A DNA stretch of 64,000 nucleotides. Origin: Vreelandella lionensis. Lineage in GTDB: Bacteria > Pseudomonadota > Gammaproteobacteria > Pseudomonadales > Halomonadaceae. The DNA is taken from contig NZ_MWVI01000050.1 of assembly GCF_002087295.1 (NCBI RefSeq), positions 124,001 to 188,000 on the forward strand, given 5' to 3'. The notes beneath the pieces were generated by a model. That model was given only the letters and a program-made list of their open reading frames with translations. It did not search any database and was not told where the DNA came from. Position numbers and translations under genes: made by a program. Below, piece after piece: positions 20,435-29,552 of this stretch (positions within the stretch are counted from its first letter, which is position 1; every line of letters starts with the position of its first letter).

Positions 20435-21445
20435 TTAACGTGCGTCGATAGCGGCTTGGGCGGCATTTACCACCTCTTCACCAATGCGCGGAGTCCATTT
20501 TTCGTACACCGACTGAGTGGCATCCACAAACGCCTGGTACTGCTCATCGGTCAGCTCGGTTACCGTGACACCACGCTCTTGAATCGCGGCTAAACGCTCG
20601 CTCTCCTGCTCACGGGTCATGGCAATTTCCCACGCGCCCGCTTCTTCGGCTGTTTCACGCAGCATGGCCTGCTGCTCTTCACTCAGCGACTGCCATACCT
20701 GCTGATTAACGGCAAAAACAAGCGGGTCGTTCATGTAGTTCCAGAGCATTAGATGCTCTTGGCCCACCTGGTCAATACGCGCCACATCAAATACGGAAAG
20801 CGGGTTCTCCTGGCCATCGACCGCACCCGTGGTGAGGGCCGGTTGGGCGTCGGTCCAGCTCATCTGCGTAGGGTCAGCGCCTAAAGCGGAGAACGTATCC
20901 TGGAACAGCGGCGAGCCCACTACACGGATCTTCAGGCCATCCAGATCCTCCGGCTGGCTGATAGGGCCACGGGAGTTGGATACCTGACGGAAGCCATTTC
21001 CCCCCAGGCCAGCGGAATAACGCCACGGGACTCAATCGCCTCGAACACCATAGTGCCCGCATCCCCGCCGGTCACGGCATCGACAGCGGCTTCATCAGGA
21101 ATAAAGAACGGTAAAGAGAACAGGTTCAATTCCGGCACTTGGGGCGACCAGTTGATGGTTGAACCCACGGCGGCATCAATCAGCCCAGAGCGCATGGCAG
21201 AAAATTCGCGGGTTTGGTCACCCGACACCAGCTGAGAGTTGGGGTAGACCCGCAGAGTGAGTTCACCACCGCTGCGCTCCTCCACCAGCTCTGCCCACTT
21301 TTCAGCGGCCTGCCCCCAAGGAAAGGCGGCTGAAAGCACGGTAGAGACCGAGAGTTCGCGGGCTTGCGCGGAAAAAGCCGCCGAGAGCAGCGCAGCGCCA
21401 GCCTAAGCCAGCGGTTAAACGAGCCATAGAGCGTGTCAGCGTCAT
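20435..21445 (-). CDS. dctP: TRAP solute-binding protein DctP (two frameshifts)
   Basis: Periplasmic binding protein of about 337 residues. The signal peptide (MTLTRSMARLTAGL onward to SAQA) is interrupted by one extra base near 21402. The mature part has the DctP features WAELVEERSGGELTLRVYPN and QLVSGDQTREFSAMRSGLID. One A is missing near 20997, after which the hinge region continues as GLKIRVVGSPLFQDTFSALG, containing the conserved Arg that pairs with the ligand carboxylate. The C-terminus is regular. ATG 21445 has AAGGA about nine bases upstream. The substrate is probably an organic acid, otherwise unknown. A GTATAC palindrome sits 142 bases upstream. Confidence 0.87.
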
Positions 21446-21599
21446 TATTATCGATCCTTTTTTATCGGTTCTTATAAGGTGCCTAGCTTTTAAAGGCCAT
21501 CGGCACACCGCCCATTGTAGGCAGTTAGCAAGCGAAAGGAAGACGTCTAAGGTCGGTCTTGGCAACTCAGTGTTGTATCCTCAGGTGTATACATAGCAG

Positions 21600-21622
21600 A
21601 ACGCCCTGCGCGTCAGGGCGTT
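21600..21622 (-). terminator. Probable terminator of the betaine-type binding protein gene
   Basis: Perfect 9-bp stem AACGCCCTG / CAGGGCGTT with a 5-base loop, 22 bases beyond the stop at 21644. The U-run is poor, so it may terminate weakly or only stabilise the 3' end. Confidence 0.5.
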
Positions 21623-21643
21623 ATAGAGACTTACGTTAAAATG

Positions 21644-22501
21644 CTATTCGCCAGCGGCCAGCCACGTATCGATTAACTCGCGGTTCTCGCCGATCCAGGT
21701 GCGCGCTCCCTCTACTGGGTCGCCCTGCTGTTCAATCGTAGCCATCAACCCGCCTAAGGTATCGTCATCCATATGCCACTCGTTCAGCACTTGGGTGAGC
21801 CACGGGTCGTCTTCGGCGAAGCCTTTGCGTGAGAACCAGAAAATATCGTCGCTTTCACCGTAAACGCCCTGGGTATCTTCCAGGTACTTGAGATCATATT
21901 CAGCAAAGGCCCAGTGCGGGCTCCACAGCGTCACGGCAATGGGCTCTTCACGCTGATAGGCATCGTCCAGGGCCGCCATCATCGCCGGGTCGGAGCTATA
22001 GAGCTGACGCATCGGCAGGTCATAAGCATCGATGGCATCATCCGTTAACCCGGCAATCGCGGAGCCAGAATCGATACCAATAATGGTGGGGCGCCCTTGA
22101 TAGGAGAATTGTTCAGCGCTATCGCGCAGCGCGTCGATGGTGTCGATCTCAACGTAACTAGGTACCACAATGCCTAGGCCAGTGCCTTCGTACCACACGT
22201 CGTGCACATCAATCTCATCTTTATAGGGCGCAAGAAAATCTTTGTCCGTCGTGGGTAGCCAGATTTCCAAAGAGATATCGAAATCGTTATTGGCCAAACC
22301 GCTGTACAGCACGCTTTTGCCCACATCGGTCAGCTCAATCTCGTAGCCGTGCTCCTCCTCCAGCACGATTTTCCACATATTGGCGACGGCAATATTTTCA
22401 GCCCAGTTATTGGTACCAATGACCAACTGCTTGTCGTTTGCATGGGCGGAAGCCGCTAGCGCCATGCTCAGGCCTAACAACGTTGATGAGATTTTCTTCA
22501 T
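21644..22501 (-). CDS. Glycine betaine/proline-type ABC substrate-binding protein (OpuAC family), orphan
   Basis: A 285-residue secreted protein: signal peptide ending ASAHA, then LVIGTNNWAENIAVANMWK and a GKSVLYSGLANNDFDISLEIW segment typical of the OpuAC/ProX domain that binds betaine, choline or carnitine in an aromatic cage. Trp and Tyr residues suitable for such a cage are present (WLPTTD, WYEG, LWSPHW). No permease or ATPase gene adjoins it, so it must serve a transporter encoded elsewhere. ATG 22501 is preceded by AGAGGAACG. The family is clear; ligand specificity is inferred. Confidence 0.85.
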   Translation of the reverse strand: MKKISSTLLGLSMALAASAHANDKQLVIGTNNWAENIAVANMWKIVLEEEHGYEIELTDVGKSVLYSGLANNDFDISLEIWLPTTDKDFLAPYKDEIDVHDVWYEGTGLGIVVPSYVEIDTIDALRDSAEQFSYQGRPTIIGIDSGSAIAGLTDDAIDAYDLPMRQLYSSDPAMMAALDDAYQREEPIAVTLWSPHWAFAEYDLKYLEDTQGVYGESDDIFWFSRKGFAEDDPWLTQVLNEWHMDDDTLGGLMATIEQQGDPVEGARTWIGENRELIDTWLAAGE

Positions 22502-22652
22502 AATCGTTCCTCTGTTATTACTATTGATCTCGATACAACGACTGTTGCCGCTTTACTATAACACTATGTTTAGATTATTAGCTTAAAAGCTCCCTAGCCG
22601 TTATATAAGCACCCTTGATAGCCTCTCCCCGCTCCCTAACCGAGATAACGCC

Positions 22653-23516
22653 GTGCCGCTTCGTGATTTGCTCCTGGGCCTGTTGGTCATTGTTATTTGG
22701 TCACTCAATATTATTGTGATCAAAGTGGGCGTGGCGGAGCTGCCGCCGCTGTTAATGACCACCCTGCGCTTCATATTGGTGGCCGCGCTGCTGGTGCCGT
22801 TTTACCCGTTAGCCCGGGCGCAGTTGCCCTTTTTATTGCTGCTATCCATCACGTTTGGCAGCCTTCACTTTTCGCTGCTGTTTATTGGTTTGGGGCAAGC
22901 GGAAGCTGGAACAGGCGCGCTGCTTGTGCAGATGGGCACACCGTTTGCCACGCTATTGGCGGTGGTATTCCTAAAAGAGAAACTAGGGCCTAAACGCTTG
23001 GCAGGCCTGTTGCTCTCGTTTGCAGGTGTCGTGGTGCTGGCGGGCGGGCCAACGCTGCCCTCGCCGCTACCGTTAACCATTCTGCTATTGAGCGCATTTG
23101 GCTGGGCGGTATCGCAGCTATTGATCAAACGCGGGCCGCCCATTGCGCCACTGGCGCTGGCAGGTTGGGTAGCGTTGTTTGCGGTGCCTCAGGTTGCGCT
23201 CGGCTCGTGGCTCTTTGAGCAAAATCAGTGGCAAGCCATCGCTCAGGCAAGCTGGCTGGGCTGGGGCGCGGTGGCGTATACCGCCATTATGTCGTCCATC
23301 GCCGCTTACGGCATTTGGTACGCGCTGCTGCGCCGCCACCCGGTAAATCGCGTAGTGCCGATGACACTCCTCACGCCCGTTTTCGCGGTGGGCTTAGGCG
23401 CGCTATTGATGGACGACCCGCTTGGGGTGCATAAACTGGTAGGCGGAGGCTTAGTGGTCGCGGGAATCGCCCTGATTGTGCTGAAGTTTGGCAAACAGCG
23501 GCCAACCAGGGCGTAA
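22653..23516 (+). CDS. EamA-family (DMT superfamily) exporter
   Basis: Intact 287-residue membrane protein with about ten helices arranged as two EamA repeats. The first repeat ends near residue 130 (FAGVVVLAGGPT) and the second near the C-terminus (VVAGIALIVLKF). Segments like QAEAGTGALLVQMGTPFATL and MTLLTPVFAVGLGALLMDD are usual for the family. Members export amino acids, metabolites or toxic analogues; the substrate is unknown here. The start is GTG 22653 with only a weak upstream purine run. It converges with the DUF192 gene ten bases away. Confidence 0.85.
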   Translation: MPLRDLLLGLLVIVIWSLNIIVIKVGVAELPPLLMTTLRFILVAALLVPFYPLARAQLPFLLLLSITFGSLHFSLLFIGLGQAEAGTGALLVQMGTPFATLLAVVFLKEKLGPKRLAGLLLSFAGVVVLAGGPTLPSPLPLTILLLSAFGWAVSQLLIKRGPPIAPLALAGWVALFAVPQVALGSWLFEQNQWQAIAQASWLGWGAVAYTAIMSSIAAYGIWYALLRRHPVNRVVPMTLLTPVFAVGLGALLMDDPLGVHKLVGGGLVVAGIALIVLKFGKQRPTRA

Positions 23517-23525
23517 GCGAGAACG

Positions 23526-24047
23526 TTACTCGGAGCGGCAAAATCCGGCCAGCGCAGGCACCGAGACACAGTCGCCTACCTGTATGCCACGTTCAGCAAA
23601 GTAGCCCGCGTTAACTTCCAACGCCGCATGATAGGCCGCCCCGGCAGGATAAGAGGGACACTCCTGAGGAGCATCAGATTCGCAGGGCGGCATGGTGTTG
23701 ATGGCGACGATGCGCCCTTCGCCGTCGATATACGCGATATCCAGCGGAATTAGCGTACGGTACATCCAAAAAGCGTTACCGGCAGGCTGCTCGCTCTCAA
23801 ACCGAAACAGCATACCGCGGGCTTCTGGCAGATTTTTGCGGCCCATCAGGCCCCGCTGACGCTGGGAAGCGGTTTCGGCGACTTCGACATCCAGGCGATG
23901 CGGGCCACCTTCGCTATGGATCGCCAGCGGCAGCGTGTTGGCTGGCGCGGGTTCAGCCGCCCAAGCCGCTAACAGCGGCAGGGGTAAACAGGCGGCAAGC
24001 GAAACACCGGCAGCGGTTTTCAGCAGTTGGCGGCGTGTCAGGGTCAT
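23526..24047 (-). CDS. DUF192 protein with twin-arginine signal
   Basis: A 173-residue protein. The N-terminus TRRQLLKTAAGVSLAA fits a Tat signal (RRxLLK), implying export in folded form. The mature part is a DUF192 domain: VEVAETASQRQRGLMGRKNL, GMLFRF, and MYRTLIPLDIAYID. Function of DUF192 is not established. The start ATG overlaps the modC stop as ATGA, so it is co-translated with the molybdate transporter genes, a hint (no more) of a link to cofactor-containing exported proteins. Confidence 0.85.
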   Translation of the reverse strand: MTLTRRQLLKTAAGVSLAACLPLPLLAAWAAEPAPANTLPLAIHSEGGPHRLDVEVAETASQRQRGLMGRKNLPEARGMLFRFESEQPAGNAFWMYRTLIPLDIAYIDGEGRIVAINTMPPCESDAPQECPSYPAGAAYHAALEVNAGYFAERGIQVGDCVSVPALAGFCRSE

Positions 24048-25177
24048 AACAGGTTCCTTTTGTTGTGTGATGCCGTTTGGGTACGCTGCGCGGGCATAAG
24101 ATGAATCCCCTCAGCCAGCAGCGAGACGTGTACCCTTTCTCCCAAGCTAAGCTGATTACGTTTAGCCGCGTGGGTGGCGATGTCGAAACGTAGCATATCT
24201 CCGTGGGAAACACGCAGCGAGATTGATGTCATGCCGCCCAACACCACCATTTCGCTGACCGTCGCCGCCACCGGGTTTTCGCGTTCGCCTTGGGAAGGCC
24301 GTCCCCGACGATGCAGTACAATATCCGACGGCGGCAGGTACCAGGCCAATGACTCTCCTACTTCACACTGGGCGATACCTTCGCTGACTTCTAGCAGCCA
24401 TTCCCCCCACTGCAAGCGTCGCCCAGCGTCCGTCTCGACCACTTCCCCGCTAAAGACGTTGTGGCGATCCAGCAACCTAGCGACAAGCGGCGAAGCGGGC
24501 TGTCGAAACAGCGCTTCAGGCGTGCCCTGCTGCAGGCTGACGCCGTTATGCAACACGCAGATTTGATCGGCGAGCGCGGTGGCTTCTTCCAAGTCGTGGG
24601 TGACGAGAATAATGGGAATGGAGATCTGTTGGCGCAGCATCGCCAGCTCACGCTGTAAGCGGCGTCGAGTCACTTGATCCACCGCAGAGAACGGCTCATC
24701 CAGCAGCAGCGCTTGGGGCTCTCTGGCCAAGGCGCGAGCCAAGGCCACTCGCTGGCGCTGGCCGCCGGAAAGCTCGCTAGGGTAGCGCGCCTCTAAGCCT
24801 TCCAAGCGCACTTTAGTGAGCCACTGAACAGCCTGTTCAAGCCGCTTGGCGCGGGGTAGATGCCCCATGGCAAGCTGAACGTTCTGCAGCGCCGTCAGGT
24901 GGGGGAACAGCGCATAGTCTTGAAATACCATGCCAATTTGGCGCTGCTGGGGCGTTAGCGAGAGGCGCTGGCCGCCCTGCGCCAAAAACCATGTCGCCCC
25001 CGCACAGCTCACCTGCCCCCGCTGGGGTTGATAGAGTCCGGCAATGGTGCGCAGCAAGGTGGTTTTACCACTTCCAGACGGCCCGACCAGCGCCAGCAGC
25101 TCGCCAGGGGCGCAGCGAAACGAGGCATTGAGCGGAATCGGGCCAGCCTGTTGGGCGGTCACTATCAGATCATCCAC
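24044..25177 (-). CDS. modC: Molybdate ABC transporter ATP-binding protein ModC
   Basis: ATPase of the molybdate importer, about 377 residues. Walker A GPSGSGKTT near residue 32, ABC signature LSGGQRQR, Walker B ALLLDEPFSAVD, and the H-loop Thr-His-Asp. A C-terminal region from about residue 260 resembles the TOBE (molybdate-binding) domain. GTG 25177 is preferred to the ATG at 25213: AGGTGG lies just before it, and it gives an eight-base overlap with modB, consistent with coupling. Order is modA-modB-modC-DUF192. Confidence 0.92.
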   Translation of the reverse strand: MDDLIVTAQQAGPIPLNASFRCAPGELLALVGPSGSGKTTLLRTIAGLYQPQRGQVSCAGATWFLAQGGQRLSLTPQQRQIGMVFQDYALFPHLTALQNVQLAMGHLPRAKRLEQAVQWLTKVRLEGLEARYPSELSGGQRQRVALARALAREPQALLLDEPFSAVDQVTRRRLQRELAMLRQQISIPIILVTHDLEEATALADQICVLHNGVSLQQGTPEALFRQPASPLVARLLDRHNVFSGEVVETDAGRRLQWGEWLLEVSEGIAQCEVGESLAWYLPPSDIVLHRRGRPSQGERENPVAATVSEMVVLGGMTSISLRVSHGDMLRFDIATHAAKRNQLSLGERVHVSLLAEGIHLMPAQRTQTASHNKRNLL

Positions 25178-25838
25178 GTGACCACCTGCGCTTGCCAGCG
25201 AGCCCATAGACAAGGCCTAAGGTTGCCAGGGAAATGACCAGCAAGAGGGCAGACATGCTCGCCGCACCCTGCTCGTCAAAGGCCTGGACGCGATCATAAA
25301 TGGCAATAGAGAGCGTGCGGGTCTCGCCATCAATCGCACCGCCTACCAGCAAAATCACGCCAAATTCGCCCAGTGTGTGCGCAAAGGTTAGCGCTGCCGC
25401 CGATAGGATGCCCGGCCACACCAGCGGCAATTCAATACGCCACAGGGTTTGCCATGGGCTGAGCCCACTGCACCACGCAGCCTCACGCAGGTTCGCAGGC
25501 ACATGCTCAAAGGCACGCTGAATCGGCTGAATAGCAAAGGGGAGATTGGCAATCAGAGAAGCCAACAAAATACCGCTAAAGGTAAAGTTGAGCCCGCCCC
25601 CTGTCAGCGCGGCCCAGGCACCGCCTAACGGTGCATCGCGGCCAAACTGCTGGAGCAGATAAAACCCTAGCACCGTGGGCGGCAGCACCAGTGGCAGCGC
25701 AATCAGCGCCTCACACAGCCCCTTGCCACGGAACTGTGCGGTCGCCAGCACGCGTCCCCACCAAATGCCTAGGGGTAGTAAGAAGAGACAGGTAAACGCC
25801 GCGAGCCGCAGCGAAACAGAGAACGCCGACCAGTCCAT
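25170..25838 (-). CDS. modB: Molybdate ABC transporter permease ModB
   Basis: A 222-residue inner-membrane permease with five to six helices and the EAA loop (REAAWCSGLSPWQTLWRIEL) that contacts ModC. The GEFGVILLVGG segment is typical of ModB. The ATG shares one base with the modA stop (TAATG). Confidence 0.93.
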   Translation of the reverse strand: MDWSAFSVSLRLAAFTCLFLLPLGIWWGRVLATAQFRGKGLCEALIALPLVLPPTVLGFYLLQQFGRDAPLGGAWAALTGGGLNFTFSGILLASLIANLPFAIQPIQRAFEHVPANLREAAWCSGLSPWQTLWRIELPLVWPGILSAAALTFAHTLGEFGVILLVGGAIDGETRTLSIAIYDRVQAFDEQGAASMSALLLVISLATLGLVYGLAGKRRWSRG

Positions 25839-26605
25839 TAATCGGTACTAAATCCGTGGGTTTCAAAAATCGCTTTCGCGTCCTCCTGTTGCAGCCACTC
25901 GTAAAACGCGTGAGCCACTTCTCCAGCCTGCGGCGTTAACACCATGCGCTGGCGCAGCGGCGTATGCCACGTTTCAGGCATCAACACCGCCTCGCTGCGC
26001 TCCGCCAGCGCGGGCGCGACTGCTAGCGAGTAAGCCACTAAGCCACCTCGCGCCTCGTCGGAAAGCGCAAACTGCATCGCCTGGGAGACATTCTCCCCCT
26101 GTACCCTCAGCGGTTCGCTGGCTTCCCAAAGGCCCGCCTTTTGCAACACGTCTCGGGCGGCCATGCCGTAAGGGGCGTGTTCTGGGCTGGCAATGGCGAT
26201 ACGCAGCCGCTGCCCCTCTGCCAAGGCGGCAATGGCCTCCTGCACGCCGGCAAGCGGCGCTTGCTCACTGGGTACGGAGTAACGGCCAGCCGGTTGTACC
26301 CAGGCTAGCCGTCCTCGGGCGTAAATCACGCCCGCGTTATCCACGTACCCCTCATCGTAAAGCGCCTGAACGAACCCTTCATCTGCTGACAAAAACAGCT
26401 CGAAGGGCGCGCCCTGGGCGATTTGACGACGAAAGTTGCCGGAGGAGCCGAAGTTAAGCCGCAGCGCGTGCCCGGTCTGCTGGGTAAACTGGGCGGCGGC
26501 TTCCTCCAGGGCGAACTGCAGGCTAGACGCCGCCGCTACAATGGGCGCGCCCGCCATCACAGGCGCGCTTAGCAGCCAACCGCACAGGAGCAGCAGTGCG
26601 CGCAT
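25838..26605 (-). CDS. modA: Molybdate-binding periplasmic protein ModA
   Basis: A 255-residue binding protein: signal peptide ending VMAGA, then VAAASSLQFALEEAAAQF and LNFGSSGNFRRQIAQGAPFE, the two loops whose Ser residues bind molybdate or tungstate in ModA. Also ARGRLAWVQP and a conserved C-terminal lobe. The start at 26605 is only four bases after the pyruvate kinase stop, so mod expression may partly depend on readthrough from pyk. No ModE site was identified. Confidence 0.93.
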   Translation of the reverse strand: MRALLLLCGWLLSAPVMAGAPIVAAASSLQFALEEAAAQFTQQTGHALRLNFGSSGNFRRQIAQGAPFELFLSADEGFVQALYDEGYVDNAGVIYARGRLAWVQPAGRYSVPSEQAPLAGVQEAIAALAEGQRLRIAIASPEHAPYGMAARDVLQKAGLWEASEPLRVQGENVSQAMQFALSDEARGGLVAYSLAVAPALAERSEAVLMPETWHTPLRQRMVLTPQAGEVAHAFYEWLQQEDAKAIFETHGFSTD

Positions 26606-26609
26606 TCGT

Positions 26610-28096
26610 TTACGCCTTCGCGTTTTCGGCGTGCTGCTCGGTAATGGCCATCACTTTCATGGTGTTGGTGCCGCCGTGGGCGTTCATGTGGTCCCCACGG
26701 GTCAGGATGACGTGATCACCCGGCTTGGCGACGCCCTGCTTCACCAACAGCGTAAGGGCTTGGTCGTTAAGCTCGGTGGCGGTCATTTCCGAGGTATCGA
26801 ATGGAAGTGAGACCACGCCGCGGTACATGGCCATACGGCGCTGGGCAATCGGATTGTGGGCCAAGCCGACGATGGGCAAGCCCGAGCGGATGCGCGAGGC
26901 AATCAGCGGCGTTGTAACCAGAGGCAGTCATGCAGGCAATCGCTACCACGCCTTTCATGTGGTTTGCGGCATACATGGCGGAAAGTGCAATGGTTTCATC
27001 CGGGCGGGTAAAGCCTTCGTGGATACGGTGGCCCGACTCTTGGGCGACCCGCTCACGCTCGGCACCCAGGCACACACGCGCCATCGCTTCTACGGTTTCC
27101 AGCGGGTAGTCGCCTGCGGCGGTTTCCGCAGAGAGCATGACCGCATCGCTGCCATCCAGCACCGCGTTAGCCACGTCGAAGACTTCAGCACGGGTGGGTA
27201 GCGGCGCGGAGATCATGCTCTCCATCATTTGGGTGGCGGTAATCACCGCGCGGTTAAGCGAACGGGCGCGTTTAATCATGCGCTTTTGCACGCCGACCAG
27301 TTTGGCATCGCCAATTTCCACGCCGAGGTCGCCACGGGCCACCATTACCGCTTCGGAGGCTTCGATAATGCCATCCAGCGTGGCGTCATCGGCCACGGCT
27401 TCGGCGCGCTCCACTTTGGCAACGAGGCCAATTTCCTTGCCCTCTTCACCCAGCAAGCGGCGAGCTTCCAGCATATCCTCCGCAGTACGAGGGAAGGAGA
27501 TCGCCAAGTAATCGACACCAATCTCAACGGCGGTTTTCAGGTCGGTTTTATCTTTTTCCGTTAGCGCGGGAGCCGATAGCCCGCCGCCCTGCTTGTTAAT
27601 GCCTTTATGATTAGAGAGCTTGCCGCCCACCACCACCTCGGTGTGTACCTGCTTGCCCCTCTACACGGGGAACATCCAGCACCACGCGGCCATCATCCAG
27701 CAGCAGGCGGTCGCCCGCGGTTACATCATCCGCCAGGGTTTTGTAATCGCAGCCGACGCCGTGGATATCACCAGCGTCGCTATCCATGGCCATATCCAGT
27801 ACAAACGGCTGGCCCTCTTCTAAATAAACCGCCCCCTCTTTAAAGCGGGCAACGCGAATTTTGGGGCCTTGCAAATCACCTAGCGCGGCCACGCTGCGGC
27901 CTAGCTGAGCGGCGATTTCACGCACACGGGCAAGGCGGCGACGATGGTCGTCCGCCGTGCCGTGGGAAAAGTTCAAGCGGACCACATCCACCCCCGCCTT
28001 CAACATGGCTTCCAGCACGCCTTCACGGTCACTGGCGGGGCCGAGGGTCGCGACAATTTTGGTACGACGAAGGGGGATATGGGTGTTTGCGCTCAT
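26610..28096 (-). CDS. pyk: Pyruvate kinase (two frameshifts)
   Basis: Glycolytic enzyme making pyruvate and ATP from phosphoenolpyruvate and ADP; about 495 residues assembled, closer to the PykA than the PykF pattern in my reading. Motifs: [19 protein letters not shown] (nucleotide and metal region), [10 protein letters not shown], the catalytic stretch [13 protein letters not shown], and TATQMMESM. The C-terminal domain is complete ([10 protein letters not shown]). One G is extra in GGGG near 27656-27659 (should read [15 protein letters not shown]), and one A is extra near 26914 (should read [18 protein letters not shown]). A likely essential gene with two breaks in 1.5 kb argues strongly for sequence error. 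Confidence 0.9.
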
Positions 28097-28179
28097 AAAT
28101 GTCCTAACCGTTCATAGAGTAGAGTGTCAGCTTATCAGGATAACCCAACCAAGATGCACTCGCATGCACTTGCGGTGGG

Positions 28180-28671
28180 CTATTCCGCTAAAGTGACGGT
28201 AACATCCAGGGGATATTCGTCACAGTTATTGCCATCCCCACCGCGATCCACCACCAGGAATTCCCCTTCGCGCTCCAGCACCGACTGAATCGCGTGCCAA
28301 GTACCGGCGCGGTAGTTCACCCCTTGGCGGCCGTCGGTGACGAACGCCTGCACCTCATTTGGCGCAATGGTGTCGCCAGGCGGTGCCACCACCACAATAA
28401 AGCGCTCCTGATGCAGCGGCATAAACGCCTGACTGCCCTGGGGGTGGCGCTCTAAAAACGTGAGATTGAGCGGCAGCGTCACTGGCTGGCTGACAAAAAT
28501 ATTGATCAGCGTTCGAGCGTTGTCGCCGAGGGTTTCTACCCTGGCGAGGTCGTGATGGCGCTGGGTGCGCCCGGCGTTAATCGGAAACGATGCGGAGGTG
28601 AGGGCATCGATGACGTCTCCAAAGGGCGCAAACGCCTCCGCCGTTAGCGGTTTTGCCGTCAGATTTAACAT
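28180..28671 (-). CDS. allA: Ureidoglycolate lyase AllA
   Basis: A 163-residue cupin-like enzyme splitting ureidoglycolate to glyoxylate and urea, the last step of allantoin use. Family marks: PLTAEAFAPFGDVI at the N-terminus, FLERHPQGSQAFMPL, and a C-terminal NYRAGTWHAIQSVLE segment. Third gene of a minus-strand run puuE-allE-allA. No frameshift. Confidence 0.92.
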   Translation of the reverse strand: MLNLTAKPLTAEAFAPFGDVIDALTSASFPINAGRTQRHHDLARVETLGDNARTLINIFVSQPVTLPLNLTFLERHPQGSQAFMPLHQERFIVVVAPPGDTIAPNEVQAFVTDGRQGVNYRAGTWHAIQSVLEREGEFLVVDRGGDGNNCDEYPLDVTVTLAE

Positions 28672-28713
28672 AGCATCATCCTAACGAGTGATAGTTGTGG
28701 CGGGCTTCCCAAC

Positions 28714-29538
28714 TCAGATTTTGAGCGCCGCATGGCGGTTAACGTCTTTGTACAGCAGGTAGCGGAACGGGCCAGGGCCACCGGCGTAGCACGCCTGAGG
28801 GCAGAAGGCGCGTAGCCACATAAAGTCGCCCGCTTCCACTTCGACCCACTGCTGGTTCAAGTGATACACCGCTTTGCCTTCAAGTACGTAGAGGCCGTGT
28901 TCCATCACGTGGGTTTCATCAAACGGAATCACGCCGCCCGGCTGAAAAGTAACGATATTGACGTGCATATCGTGGCGCACGTCGTTGGGGTCGACAAAAC
29001 GCGTCGTGGCCCAGCGGCCTTCGGTGCCCGGCATTTCGATCGGTGCGATCTCCTGCTCATTGGTCACGAAGGCTTTGGGCACTTCCAGACCTTCTACATA
29101 CTCGTAGGCTTTGCGCACCCAGTGGAAACGCACCGGCTCGTGGGTTTCATTGCGCACCTGCCAGTGGCTGCCAGGTGGAATAAACGCGTAGCCACCTGGG
29201 CCCATCGTATGGCGCTCGCCCGCTAAAGTTAGCGTTAACTCACCCTCTACAATAAACAGCACGCCTTCCGCCTGGGGGTCTAGCTCAGGCTTATCGCTAC
29301 CGCCCTCGGGCTGCACTTCCATGATGTACTGGGAGAAGGTTTCCGCAAACCCTGATAGCGGACGCGCCAGCACCCATAACCGAGTGCCCTCCCAAAACGG
29401 CAGGTTGCTGGTCACGATATCGCGCATCACCCCTTTGGGAATCAGTGCGTAGGCTTCGGTAAAGACCGCACGGTCAGCGGTGAGCTGGGTTTGCGGCGGG
29501 TGCCCGCCGGTGGGGGCGTAGTAAGTCGTTTTATTCAT
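28714..29538 (-). CDS. allE: (S)-ureidoglycine aminohydrolase AllE
   Basis: A 274-residue bicupin converting ureidoglycine to ureidoglycolate and ammonia. Cupin 1 includes GVLFIVEGELTLTL and GPGGYAFIPPGSHWQVRN; cupin 2 includes THVMEHGLYVLEGKAVYHL and EAGDFMWLRAFCPQACY, with His and Glu ligands for the metal. The true start is ATG 29538 (MNKTTYYAPTGG); the longer frame to 29619 overlaps puuE. AllE acts after allantoate amidohydrolase, which is not found in this window. Confidence 0.92.
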   Translation of the reverse strand: MNKTTYYAPTGGHPPQTQLTADRAVFTEAYALIPKGVMRDIVTSNLPFWEGTRLWVLARPLSGFAETFSQYIMEVQPEGGSDKPELDPQAEGVLFIVEGELTLTLAGERHTMGPGGYAFIPPGSHWQVRNETHEPVRFHWVRKAYEYVEGLEVPKAFVTNEQEIAPIEMPGTEGRWATTRFVDPNDVRHDMHVNIVTFQPGGVIPFDETHVMEHGLYVLEGKAVYHLNQQWVEVEAGDFMWLRAFCPQACYAGGPGPFRYLLYKDVNRHAALKI

Positions 29539-29552
29539 TATGATGCTGCCTT

